Part shown: positions 8,871 to 17,090 of the stretch, one piece after another | Numbering within the stretch: position 1 is the stretch's first letter | How the letters are laid out: each line of letters begins with the position of its first letter | The notes under the pieces: generated by a model | What the model saw: the letters and a program-made list of their open reading frames with translations, nothing else | What the model was told of the DNA's origin: nothing | The model's database searches: none | Translations under genes and position numbers: made by a program | Assembly (NCBI RefSeq): GCF_907165045.1 | Contig: NZ_CAJRAU010000003.1 | Coordinates: 682,001 to 746,000, forward strand | Origin: Dyadobacter linearis | GTDB taxonomy: Bacteria > Bacteroidota > Bacteroidia > Cytophagales > Spirosomataceae | Reading direction: 5' to 3' | DNA length: 64,000 nt

Positions 8871-8900
8871 ATCAATTGCCCCGGGCTTCAGCCCGGGGAC
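8871..8900. repeat. Isolated 20-nt palindrome of the TTCA-loop family
   Basis: CCCCGGGCTTCAGCCCGGGG at 8879-8898 is an 8-bp stem around TTCA, preceded by AATCAATTG. It is the same type as the copies at 13141-13347 and closes the tandem array in opposite orientation. The remaining bases to 8998 are AT-rich, with several TGATC/GATCA runs and nothing recognisable. Confidence 0.8.
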
Positions 8901-8998
8901 CTTTGAGATATTTAGTTATTGATATTGATCAGATATTTTGATCGATTTAGTATTTGATTCATTAATATCTGATCAGTTATTAATCTGATCAATTGATT

Positions 8999-9754
8999 TC
9001 ATTCCGAATAGCTGATAATAGCAATATTTCTCCCCCACATATTCGACGGCTCAAAATCGATGGTGAGCTCGCTTACATAATCATCTTCCGAAAAATGCTT
9101 TCGCAGTTTAAGCGGCATTTTACCTTCATCTCCATTATAATAAGCTGTCATCACATATCTTCCAAGTGGAACATCGACGATCCGGCCGTAATCCTGACTG
9201 AAAGGCGCGCCGTGTTTCAGTTTCAGCGTCTTTCCCTTCGAACCATCGATCAGGTTACCGACCGGTTGCAGTGTGAATTCAATATTCTCCGAATCCTGGA
9301 TCGCGGTCATGATCGCCTTATTAACTTCGATAGTCGCGCCGTAATGCCCTACTCCTTCGGGGCGCGGGCCGGTTAGTTTAAATTTAAAATTCCTCACACC
9401 TCCATCAATACTTAGCTCCTCGTACTTGTCCGGGTCCAGGTCCAGCTCGTACCGCTGACCGTTATACTCCTTTACAATCTGAGCAGAAGTCATAAAAGTA
9501 CCTACTTTGGGAAGCTGGATCTTGTAATTCCCATTTTCATCCGAAGTACCGAGCGAGTAAGAAGCGTAGATCATCGTGTTATCTGCAACGATCTTGGCGC
9601 CTTTCAACGGAGTTCCGTCGGTATTGGTAACTTTCCCGGTGATGTAACCTTCCTCAGGTCGCACTTCGTCGGGGGACGGATTTTTATCGTTTGTGCACGC
9701 ATTCCCAAGCAAGATCAATCCTGCCAGGTATAAAATCAGTTTGGACTTTTTCAT
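8999..9754 (-). CDS. Lipoprotein with carboxypeptidase-regulatory-like domain
   Basis: A 251-residue protein with a lipoprotein signal (MKKSKLILYLAGLILLGNAC, lipid-modified Cys20). After a short Pro/Glu linker comes a beta-sandwich of the carboxypeptidase regulatory type: GYITGKVTNTDGTPLKGAKIVAD followed by TSDENGNYKIQLP. The remaining 150 residues match nothing I recognise. It is the last gene of a five-gene minus-strand run and starts 13 bp after its upstream neighbour, so the two lipoproteins are likely made together and may work together at the cell envelope. The function is unknown. Confidence 0.75.
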   Translation of the reverse strand: MKKSKLILYLAGLILLGNACTNDKNPSPDEVRPEEGYITGKVTNTDGTPLKGAKIVADNTMIYASYSLGTSDENGNYKIQLPKVGTFMTSAQIVKEYNGQRYELDLDPDKYEELSIDGGVRNFKFKLTGPRPEGVGHYGATIEVNKAIMTAIQDSENIEFTLQPVGNLIDGSKGKTLKLKHGAPFSQDYGRIVDVPLGRYVMTAYYNGDEGKMPLKLRKHFSEDDYVSELTIDFEPSNMWGRNIAIISYSE

Positions 9755-9767
9755 TTGAATGGCAGTG

Positions 9768-10589
9768 TTACTTGTCTATTTTTTGTAATTCTGTCTTCGT
9801 CACATCTTTCCCTGAGGCCTCAATTGATTTCACGATACCGATACCCGGGGCTGTCCACAGGTGCACCGTGTACACAACTGCCGTTTCCTCTGGAGGGAAA
9901 CGCTCAGAGGTAAGGGTAGTTTTAAGATCGTAGCTATATTCCCATTTGCTGCATTTGAACGTTCCGGCGGGCGTAGTAATGCTTTCTTCTTTAATCACTT
10001 CTCCGTCGTGATAGGTAACTACATTCCGGATCCCGGCAGCAACTATCCCATCCTCGGTAGGGATTTCGAGCTGCATATATTGCCGGATTGGGTCTTTACT
10101 GAAAGTCACTTTGCTATCTACCGTCCCTTTGTTGTCAAAAATCTGCCGCTGAGGGAAACCAGTCAGTTCGGAGCTTTTGATGGTCGCAAACCCTTTAACA
10201 AATTCGATCATTGCATTGAGACCTGCCGAAGTAGAGATTTCGTTCGTCGTCAATCCGCTTTTACTGAAAGCTTTGTATTTCAAAACCAGCGGGCCTTCTT
10301 CGTACTGAAAGTTATTTTCTATACTAAACACATCGATCCCAGCTGAATCGTTCACTGCTGTAACGCGCGTTACCAGCCGCGTCTCCGCACCATCGCTATC
10401 CACAAGTTTATACGTGAAACGCTGGTCTTTGGCCGGAATAATGGCCGACAGATCGGGCACGTCGTTATGCTCATCCGGAAGCACCGCTTTTTCAGTATCA
10501 CAAGCGACCAGTAACATCGCTGCGAAAAGGAATAAGTACAAACCTTTGATCTTATATAGGTTTGACAATGAATCAGTTATTTGTTTCAT
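9768..10589 (-). CDS. Hypothetical lipoprotein
   Basis: A 273-residue protein with an N-terminal hydrophobic segment and a lipobox ending in LLVAC (Cys30), so an envelope lipoprotein. The mature part is beta-rich. RFTYKLVDSDGAETRLVTRVTAV and a later GTFKCSKWEYSYD resemble lipoproteins that bind or sense envelope components, but I cannot name a family. It lies 65 bp after the membrane-protein gene and 13 bp before the next lipoprotein gene. Confidence 0.7.
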   Translation of the reverse strand: MKQITDSLSNLYKIKGLYLFLFAAMLLVACDTEKAVLPDEHNDVPDLSAIIPAKDQRFTYKLVDSDGAETRLVTRVTAVNDSAGIDVFSIENNFQYEEGPLVLKYKAFSKSGLTTNEISTSAGLNAMIEFVKGFATIKSSELTGFPQRQIFDNKGTVDSKVTFSKDPIRQYMQLEIPTEDGIVAAGIRNVVTYHDGEVIKEESITTPAGTFKCSKWEYSYDLKTTLTSERFPPEETAVVYTVHLWTAPGIGIVKSIEASGKDVTKTELQKIDK

Positions 10590-10654
10590 GACATGCGGAT
10601 TTTAAGCAATAACAAACTTTAACCCTGACTACTATACGCCTGAGATTTGGATTG

Positions 10655-11134
10655 TCAGCGCGGCTTAAATGCCAGGTGGACGATCAGCATTGAGAAGCCT
10701 GCCAGTGACAGGTATCCTCGGATGAGGATGAATTTCAGCCACTCGGACCTTGCATTAGTGTACTCTTTTTCGGTATTCAAAAGGTCACTGTTGATCAGCT
10801 CGTTGACCGGCTCACTAAATTTCAGTATCAGCACCATATCGGCGATCAACAGCACAAATGCGATCAGTACAAAGCCATAGGACCAAAACCCCGCAGTTTT
10901 ATCCGAAAGCAAAAACCATAAAAACATCACCGCGAGCGCCGAGAGATACAGCACTTTGAACTTGCTTCTGACCACCGGATCGACCACTTTACGAAGCTCA
11001 ATGAAATGTTCCGACGGGATCTGGTAAAGCGCCTTACCGAACCCAAAATGATAGAATGCGCCCTGCGCTGCAATGAAAAAATAGAGCACTATTCCGATGA
11101 TCCTGATAAAAGGAACCAGCTCAGTTGATTTCAT
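10655..11134 (-). CDS. Four-helix membrane protein of unknown function
   Basis: A 159-residue protein starting MKSTELVPFIRIIGIVLY. Four hydrophobic helices are visible, at about residues 9-27, 62-80, 84-104 and 133-153, with a charged loop between the last two. The ATG at 11134 was chosen over a TTG further upstream; it overlaps the end of the preceding gene by 14 bp, suggesting coupled translation. No family was recognised. It is the third gene of the lipoprotein operon and could hold those lipoproteins in a complex, which is speculation. Confidence 0.65.
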   Translation of the reverse strand: MKSTELVPFIRIIGIVLYFFIAAQGAFYHFGFGKALYQIPSEHFIELRKVVDPVVRSKFKVLYLSALAVMFLWFLLSDKTAGFWSYGFVLIAFVLLIADMVLILKFSEPVNELINSDLLNTEKEYTNARSEWLKFILIRGYLSLAGFSMLIVHLAFKPR

Positions 11135-11438
11135 AAAGTTTTGGTATGGATTGGCTGAGCGAGTCTTTTGCAAGTTCCTCGCTCAGTTTTTTGTTAAGGT
11201 ATCTTCGGGTCGACCGTTTTTTAATATTCAGTTTCCCCTTCTCTGTTTTTTCTGATACGAGATCAATACTCGTCGCATAATAGCGCACAATCGTTACCTC
11301 CCTCTCCGGTGATATTTCAGTTACCCAAAATCCTCTTTCTGGTAGCGGCTGACTTGAAGACCTTTCTCTGCTGTTGTCTATTTGCAAACTTGTAATAGCT
11401 AAAATCACTGCCAGAAGCATAATCCCTGTGTCTTGCAT
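11121..11438 (-). CDS. Small hypothetical exported or membrane-anchored protein
   Basis: A 105-residue protein with a hydrophobic N-terminus (GIMLLAVILAITSLQI) that could be a signal peptide or anchor, followed by a polar, strongly basic C-terminal half rich in Lys and Arg (KLNIKKRSTRRYLNKKLSEEL). No family was recognised. The start ATG is at 11438, 67 bp downstream of the beta-helix lipoprotein gene, and the 3' end overlaps the start of the next gene. The overlap and common strand support it as a real operon member. Confidence 0.55.
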   Translation of the reverse strand: MQDTGIMLLAVILAITSLQIDNSRERSSSQPLPERGFWVTEISPEREVTIVRYYATSIDLVSEKTEKGKLNIKKRSTRRYLNKKLSEELAKDSLSQSIPKLYEIN

Positions 11439-11505
11439 CGCTGGATCAAGTCTTGATTATGAGTTGATTTAGTCGATAAGGAGGATCAGAAGATCGTCCA
11501 TTCGG

Positions 11506-12975
11506 CTATTCCTGCAACAACTTAGCCTCTACATTGTCGGCAAACACATTTGCAGTTTCAATATCTTCATTCACAGTCGCCTGGTAATTCACGTAAATGC
11601 CGTAGCCGCCGCTGCCCGCGATCCGGGAATTCCGGATCTCCATCCGCGCACCGCCCCCATAGATTGCGATATTTGTCTTTTTACCCGAAACAAGTGCAAT
11701 ACTTCCTCCGCCGTAAAAATCCACGTGCTCCATCAGGTTCTTTGTGTTTTGCGAATAGCAGATCATTCCCCTCCAATATGCGCGTTCATTTTCGGCTGGC
11801 TTAATGATAATCTTGGAATCAGCAGTGCCTTTGGCATTAAAGTAACCATCGTCGATCGACAACCTCGCACCGCGGCCCATTTCCAATATCACGCCGGGCA
11901 TCAGTTTCCAGTTGGCGTCTGAACCCAGTCCTTCCAGGATCCGGTAGGGAGTTTTGTCTTTAAAACCAGCCCAGATTATTTCGGTATTCAAGTTTTTCGA
12001 AAGTGTGGAAGCATAGATCTCGACAATATTCCGCCCATTTGCTTTTGAAAATATGGAGTTGGCATCAAGCTCGGCGACATTGTCCGCATTGAGCCGGATC
12101 CCGGCCTCTGTATTTTCGCTGAATGTGTTTTTTTCGAAGCCCGTCAATACGACCCTTTCTTCAATAAACAGTCCGTAACCGTCATTTTTCTGGAACAAGC
12201 AGTGCTTAATGCTGATATTGGCCCGCGACGATCCTATTATCGCCATACCTGCTTTTATGGTATTGATCAGCGGCTTACTGCCTGCATGGGAGACCTCGAC
12301 ATATTCCAGTTCATTGGCTCCGTTGGCAGATCTGAAAACAATTCCACCCCAGAATCCCTTGCTGGTTTCTTTACCGATCAGCCTGATCGGTTTGGCCGAA
12401 TCGCCTTTTGCCAGCAGGACACCTCCCGTATCATTCACTTCTATCCTTGTATCCCGGGCAAAAGCGATTACCACCCCTGGTTTGATCGTCAGCTCAGAAT
12501 TCACCTGAACGTTTGCATTGACAATGTAATCTGGTATATCCGGATTGGCGACCCGGTCTTCCAGCACTTTTTTGTCCTTGATATTCACTTCGAGAACGAT
12601 CGGTTCGATCATGGTAGCGGTCACAACCACCTTGTCGGTACTTTGTCCATGCTCGTTACTGATCTTGATTTCAACCTCGTAGTCCCCGGGCAGGTCGGGC
12701 GTGAAGGTTGTTTTGCTTTCGGCTGGTTTGGCCAGCGCTACCGTACTTCCTGCCGGCTTTTTTGAAAATGTCCAGCTGTACGTAAACGTTTTGTTTTCCG
12801 AATCCGTAGAACCGCTTCCGTCGAGTGTCACTACATCTCCGACTTTCACATTCTGATCGGCGCCTGCGCGGGCGGTGAGGGATGCGGCAGGTTTCACATC
12901 TTCCTTGTCTTTACATCCCGCAATCAGCAGTCCCACAGAAAGGACTGCGAGCAGGATTCTTTTACTTTTCAACAT
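11506..12975 (-). CDS. PKD-domain and right-handed beta-helix lipoprotein
   Basis: A 489-residue lipoprotein (MLKSKRILLAVLSVGLLIAGC, Cys21). A PKD-like domain spans about residues 30-120 (VTLDGSGSTDSENKTFTYSWTF, then DLPGDYEVEIKISNEHGQSTD). From about 135 onward short repeating strands such as GGVLLAKGDSAKPIRLIG and NISIKHCLFQKNDGYGLFIEE suggest a right-handed parallel beta-helix, a fold common in surface polysaccharide-binding or lyase proteins. No catalytic residues could be assigned. The ATG at 12975 is preferred over an upstream TTG because the signal peptide begins there. It heads the five-gene operon running to 8999. Confidence 0.8.
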   Translation of the reverse strand: MLKSKRILLAVLSVGLLIAGCKDKEDVKPAASLTARAGADQNVKVGDVVTLDGSGSTDSENKTFTYSWTFSKKPAGSTVALAKPAESKTTFTPDLPGDYEVEIKISNEHGQSTDKVVVTATMIEPIVLEVNIKDKKVLEDRVANPDIPDYIVNANVQVNSELTIKPGVVIAFARDTRIEVNDTGGVLLAKGDSAKPIRLIGKETSKGFWGGIVFRSANGANELEYVEVSHAGSKPLINTIKAGMAIIGSSRANISIKHCLFQKNDGYGLFIEERVVLTGFEKNTFSENTEAGIRLNADNVAELDANSIFSKANGRNIVEIYASTLSKNLNTEIIWAGFKDKTPYRILEGLGSDANWKLMPGVILEMGRGARLSIDDGYFNAKGTADSKIIIKPAENERAYWRGMICYSQNTKNLMEHVDFYGGGSIALVSGKKTNIAIYGGGARMEIRNSRIAGSGGYGIYVNYQATVNEDIETANVFADNVEAKLLQE

Positions 12976-13140
12976 GGCTAACTGGCTATTAACTTGAAAT
13001 TGTTTCAACCATCTTTTAATGGCGCTGCAATTTTAAGTTGAAAAAGCGAGGTAAGAGAAGGCTCGCGGGCGACTGTCGATCAACAACTTCGTTTGTCGAC
13101 GAATGGCGTTTGTAAGGGGGAAGGGAGGAAAGGGAGGAAG

Positions 13141-13347
13141 GAAAATCAATTGCCCTGGGCTTCAGCCCTGGGATGAAGAAGAAAAAAATCAATTGCCCTG
13201 GGCCTCAGCCCGGGGATGAAGAAGAAAAAAAATCAATTGCCCTGGGCTTCAGCCCGGGGATAAAGAAAAAGAAAATCAATTGCCCTAGGCTTCAGCCCGG
13301 GGATGAAGAAGAAGGAAAATCAATTGCCCTGGGCTTCAGCCCGGGGA
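13141..13347. repeat. Five tandem copies of the TTCA-loop palindrome
   Basis: Copies begin with AAATCAATTGCC at about 13143, 13187, 13230, 13273 and 13317, each followed by a variant of CCCTGGGCTTCAGCCCGGGG and an A/G-rich GATGAAGAAGAAA linker, with a period of about 43 bp. Arms differ slightly between copies (CCTGGGC, CCTAGGC, one CCTCAG loop). They share the AATTGCC flank and 20-nt size of the copies at 8879 and 50161. A frame across them would translate to a lysine-rich peptide but is only a by-product of the repeat. Confidence 0.85.
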
Positions 13348-13369
13348 TAAATAGATATAGATCAATAAT

Positions 13370-13439
13370 AGATCTAGATAAATAGATCTAGATAAATAGA
13401 TCTAGATAAATAGATCTAGATAAATAGATATAGACAAAT
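13370..13439. repeat. 14-bp microsatellite AGATCTAGATAAAT
   Basis: Four perfect 14-nt units (13370-13425) and a fifth degenerate unit (13426-13439). It lies just beyond the 3' end of the LytTR regulator gene. Such arrays gain and lose units by slippage; no function is apparent. Confidence 0.85.
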
Positions 13440-13448
13440 AGATAATAA

Positions 13449-14171
13449 TTAGAAAATTAATTTGAAGCGGCGCTGGCAGTCATTTCTGAAATTGCGGCCG
13501 ATGGGGAGTTCTTTGCCTTCGATCTCGATCTTGTGGGAATGATAGCTTTCTACTTTTTCCACCGAAACAATGAATGAACGGTGAATGCGGATGAAGCTAT
13601 CCTCGGGAAGCAGCTCTTCCAGCAAACTGATCTTTTGCTTGGAGATCAGCACCTTATCTTTTAAAACAACCTTAATATAATCGCGCAGACTTTCGATCCA
13701 GTAAATGTCGTTCACATTCACCTTCACCATTTTCCGGTCGACTTTCAGGTAGAGGTAAATATCCTTATTGCTGACGAGGTTTTTCTCCGCAACCGACACA
13801 GATTGGTTACTCATATTCAAGCCCGTAAAAACCTTATCGATCGCGCGCAGGAATCGCTCGAACGGAATAGGTTTCAGCAGGTAATCGACCGCATTCAGGT
13901 CAAAACCTTCCACTGCGTAATCCTGGTAGGCGGTGGTAAAAATGACTTTGGGTGGATTTTTCAGACTTCTCAGCAAATCGGTACCTTTCAGCCCCGGCAT
14001 TTTTACATCCAGAAACATCAGATCCACCTTCTGCTGCTGCAAAACCTGGAAAGCCTGAATAGCATCCTGGCAGCGTGCAACAATCTCTATTTCATTGAAA
14101 TTAGCCAGATAATTATCCAGCACTTCAATCGCATGCGGCTCATCGTCTACCAGGATCGTGGTTATCTTCAT
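13449..14171 (-). CDS. LytTR-family response regulator
   Basis: A 240-residue two-component regulator. The receiver domain fills residues 1-120, with acidic residues Asp9/Asp10, phosphorylation site Asp55 (LMFLDVKMPG) and a conserved Lys in LLKPIPFERF. The C-terminal LytTR DNA-binding domain begins at about 140 (VNVNDIYWIESLRDYIKVVLKDK) and includes FIRIHRSFIVS. Such proteins bind direct repeats upstream of targets, and in Bacteroidota often act in envelope or extracellular regulation. Its gene follows the sensor kinase gene by 6 bp, so the two form one system. The target is unknown. Confidence 0.92.
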   Translation of the reverse strand: MKITTILVDDEPHAIEVLDNYLANFNEIEIVARCQDAIQAFQVLQQQKVDLMFLDVKMPGLKGTDLLRSLKNPPKVIFTTAYQDYAVEGFDLNAVDYLLKPIPFERFLRAIDKVFTGLNMSNQSVSVAEKNLVSNKDIYLYLKVDRKMVKVNVNDIYWIESLRDYIKVVLKDKVLISKQKISLLEELLPEDSFIRIHRSFIVSVEKVESYHSHKIEIEGKELPIGRNFRNDCQRRFKLIF

Positions 14172-14177
14172 GGCGGT

Positions 14178-15275
14178 TCAGAGTTCAAGACGCTTGTCGA
14201 GTTCAATTTCGAGGATGACGGCGAATACATCTTCCTCTTCCAGGATACGCAGCTGATAAGCAGATGGATACAAAATATCCATTCGTTTCCTCACGTTGGC
14301 CAGACCGATGCTCACGTGGTGTTTTTTGTCTTCCTTAATGGTATCCTCCGGTTTGCTGTTCGAGATTTTAAATTTAAGGATATTGTTTTTAATCCGCAGG
14401 TCGATATTAATCCACGCCTGCCCTATCTGCTCACTTGCTCCGTGCTTGAATGCGTTTTCGACCAGCGGAAGTATCAATAAAGGTGCTATTTTCTGTCCGG
14501 GCACAAGTCCGTTGATGCTGAAATTAATGTCCAGGCGCTCCTCATACCTGATCTTTTCAAGCTTGATATAACTCTCCACGATGCGAATATCCCTTTCCAG
14601 TTCTACCACATCGGTATTTGCCTCGTACAACATATAACGCAATATCTCCGCGAGCCCCATCACCACAGCAGGCGATTGAGGGGATTGGGTAAGTGTCAGT
14701 GCGTAAAGATTATTGAGGGTATTAAAAAGAAAATGGGGGTGCAACTGCCCTTTGAGAAAGTTAAGCTCTGCTTCAATAGCAGCCTGCCTTCTTTCGAACC
14801 ACATCTTGAAAAATTTAATGGATAATGCGATCCAGACGAAAATATTGGTCTGCTCAAATGCGCTGATGAGATATACCGGCTTGAAAAGCTGCTCGGTAAA
14901 CGTGCCGTGCAATTTGATCCAGTCGAAAGTCGGGTCATTCTTTTTCACTACCGCGAATATGATCGGGTCGGCGACGAGAATTTCCATGAGCCGGAAAAGG
15001 AGCGTCGAAACGATGACGCACAAAATCATACACAAACTGAAAGCGAGGTATTTCTTTCGGTTAAAAAATCGGGGGATCAGTACGTAGGCAATGCAGTAAA
15101 AATATAGGATGTGAATAGGCAGAAACATCCCCACGATACCTATCGTCAACCAGTAATCCGGCATTCCCGCCCCGTAAATAAATGTCAGGACTACTAGTAT
15201 AGCCAGCCAGAACATTACGTGCAAAAAAATTCTTTTATTGACCGGATCAGAAAGTATCGGGACGTTTGGGCGCAT
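14178..15275 (-). CDS. LytS-like sensor histidine kinase (His_kinase family)
   Basis: A 365-residue membrane kinase. Four hydrophobic helices occupy about the first 160 residues. The phosphoacceptor region is LKGQLHPHFLFNTLNNLYAL, the hallmark of the LytS/YehU-type His_kinase family. The ATPase part shows LLILPLVENAFKHG (N box) and a late VSIGLANVRKRMDILYP. There is no separate extracellular sensing domain, so the membrane helices probably sense. The ATG at 15275 is chosen over a TTG two codons upstream. It is paired with the LytTR regulator. Confidence 0.92.
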   Translation of the reverse strand: MRPNVPILSDPVNKRIFLHVMFWLAILVVLTFIYGAGMPDYWLTIGIVGMFLPIHILYFYCIAYVLIPRFFNRKKYLAFSLCMILCVIVSTLLFRLMEILVADPIIFAVVKKNDPTFDWIKLHGTFTEQLFKPVYLISAFEQTNIFVWIALSIKFFKMWFERRQAAIEAELNFLKGQLHPHFLFNTLNNLYALTLTQSPQSPAVVMGLAEILRYMLYEANTDVVELERDIRIVESYIKLEKIRYEERLDINFSINGLVPGQKIAPLLILPLVENAFKHGASEQIGQAWINIDLRIKNNILKFKISNSKPEDTIKEDKKHHVSIGLANVRKRMDILYPSAYQLRILEEEDVFAVILEIELDKRLEL

Positions 15276-15530
15276 GTACAAATATAATTAATTCATAATC
15301 CAAACATTTTGGCAAAAACGAGGGTCGACATACGCCGGGAAATTATCGACAAACGGCAGCGATTTAAGTCATTTACCCCAAGGCAGACAAAATATCTTTC
15401 TGACCTGCCCAACGCGGCTGATATTTCCACGATGCACAACTATAAGAGCTTCAAACAGATAAAAAATCCAAATTCCGACTCAAAACGACAATTATCATCT
15501 ACCAAAGTTCATTCCGGTGGTATTTATATT

Positions 15531-15538
15531 TAATTTTG
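15531..15538 (+). promoter_or_regulatory. Predicted -7 promoter element of ahcY
   Basis: TAATTTTG matches the Bacteroidota -7 consensus TAnnTTTG exactly and ends 37 bp before the ahcY ATG. No clear -33 TTTG was found at the expected distance. The rest of the 300-bp divergent gap between the sensor kinase gene and ahcY shows no other feature. Confidence 0.4.
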
Positions 15539-15575
15539 TGGCTTCCAATAGATTTTCAATTAACATAACCAGATA

Positions 15576-16892
15576 ATGGCAACGTCAACAGAAACGTACA
15601 TTCCTTACAAGGTGAAAGACATCTCACTGGCTGAGTGGGGACGCAAAGAAATTACATTGGCAGAAGCTGAAATGCCAGGTTTGATGTCGATCCGCGCAGA
15701 ATACGGTCCGTCACAACCATTGGCAGGTGCCCGCGTGGCAGGCTGTCTGCACATGACGATCCAGACTGCGGTTCTGATCGAAACTTTGACGGCTTTGGGT
15801 GCAGAAGTTACCTGGTCTTCATGTAACATCTTCTCTACGCAGGATCACGCAGCGGCGGCTATCGCAGCAGCAGGTATCCCGGTTTACGCGTGGAAAGGAA
15901 TGAACGAAGAAGAATTCAACTGGTGCATTGAGCAAACGTTGTTCTTCGGAGAAGATCGTAAGCCTTTGAATATGATCCTTGATGACGGCGGTGACCTTAC
16001 CAATATGGTTTTCGACGAATATCCTGAGCTGATCGCTGGTATCAAAGGACTTTCAGAAGAAACTACAACAGGTGTACTTCGTTTGTACGACCGCCTGAAA
16101 AACGGAACGCTTCATTTGCCTGCAATTAATGTAAATGACTCAGTTACGAAATCTAAATTCGATAACAAATACGGTTGCCGCGAATCATTGGTAGATTCAA
16201 TCCGTCGCGCAACTGACTTGATGCTTGCCGGTAAAGTAGCTGTTGTAGCTGGTTACGGTGATGTAGGTAAAGGTTCTGCGGAGTCACTTCGTGGTGCAGG
16301 CTGCCGTGTATTGGTTACTGAAATTGACCCGATTTGTGCGCTTCAAGCTGCAATGGACGGTTTTGAAGTAGTAACAATGGACGAAGCTGCAACGCGTGCG
16401 AACATTTTCGTTACTGCAACCGGAAACTACAAGATCATCACAGATCGTCACTTCCTTGCAATGCGTGACAAAGCCGTAGTTTGTAACATCGGTCACTTCG
16501 ATAACGAAATCGATATGGCTTGGTTGAACAGCTCTTACGGTAATACAAAATCTCAGATCAAACCACAGGTTGATATCTATTCTGTTGAAGGAAAAGACAT
16601 TATCATCCTTGCGGAAGGTCGTTTGGTTAACCTTGGATGCGCAATGGGACACCCTTCATTTGTAATGTCCTGCTCATTCTCTAACCAGACTTTGGCTCAG
16701 ATCGAACTTTGGACCAACACAGCTGCTTACGAGAAAAAAGTATACGTACTTCCAAAAGCACTGGACGAAAAAGTTGCTGCATTCCACCTTGCCCACGTAG
16801 GCGCGAAGTTGGAAAGACTTTCAGACGAACAAGCTGCCTACATCGGCGTTTCCCTGGAAGGCCCATACAAAGCAGAGACTTACAGATATTAA
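15576..16892 (+). CDS. ahcY: Adenosylhomocysteinase
   Basis: A 438-residue cytoplasmic enzyme that splits S-adenosylhomocysteine into adenosine and homocysteine, removing the inhibitory by-product of methylation. Family motifs include [21 protein letters not shown], the [17 protein letters not shown] segment, the NAD-binding loop [19 protein letters not shown], and the C-terminal end [12 protein letters not shown] that closes the NAD site of the neighbouring subunit. Length is typical. The gene is monocistronic, with a promoter match upstream and a strong terminator hairpin downstream. Confidence 0.98.
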   Translation: MATSTETYIPYKVKDISLAEWGRKEITLAEAEMPGLMSIRAEYGPSQPLAGARVAGCLHMTIQTAVLIETLTALGAEVTWSSCNIFSTQDHAAAAIAAAGIPVYAWKGMNEEEFNWCIEQTLFFGEDRKPLNMILDDGGDLTNMVFDEYPELIAGIKGLSEETTTGVLRLYDRLKNGTLHLPAINVNDSVTKSKFDNKYGCRESLVDSIRRATDLMLAGKVAVVAGYGDVGKGSAESLRGAGCRVLVTEIDPICALQAAMDGFEVVTMDEAATRANIFVTATGNYKIITDRHFLAMRDKAVVCNIGHFDNEIDMAWLNSSYGNTKSQIKPQVDIYSVEGKDIIILAEGRLVNLGCAMGHPSFVMSCSFSNQTLAQIELWTNTAAYEKKVYVLPKALDEKVAAFHLAHVGAKLERLSDEQAAYIGVSLEGPYKAETYRY

Positions 16893-16912
16893 TATTAGTT
16901 AAGGTTCAGTTT

Positions 16913-16950
16913 AAAGCCCTCGCTGCATTTGTAGCGGGGGCTTTTGTTTT
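16913..16950 (+). terminator. Rho-independent terminator after ahcY
   Basis: AAAGCCCTCGCT (16913-16924) pairs with AGCGGGGGCTTT (16933-16944) around an 8-base loop with one mismatch, followed by a T-rich stretch. It lies 21 bp after the ahcY stop codon. Confidence 0.85.
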
Positions 16951-17090
16951 GTGTTATTTAATATCACCAAAGTAATCAATATACCGGCTAATTATTGTAA
17001 TGATCCACTTACTAATTGCTTCCCCCTAAATAATAAAGATTAGGGATATTCCCTGGTAAATGCTTCTATAAACCATTTAGATAGCCTACC

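Noticed and set aside
8336-8900. Possible CRISPR array
   Set aside because: The supposed spacers are as conserved as the repeats, the units are 88-90 bp, and no cas gene is nearby.
13173-13385. Open frame encoding a Lys/Glu-rich repetitive peptide
   Set aside because: It is produced entirely by the five palindrome units and the start of the microsatellite; it has no independent coding signal.
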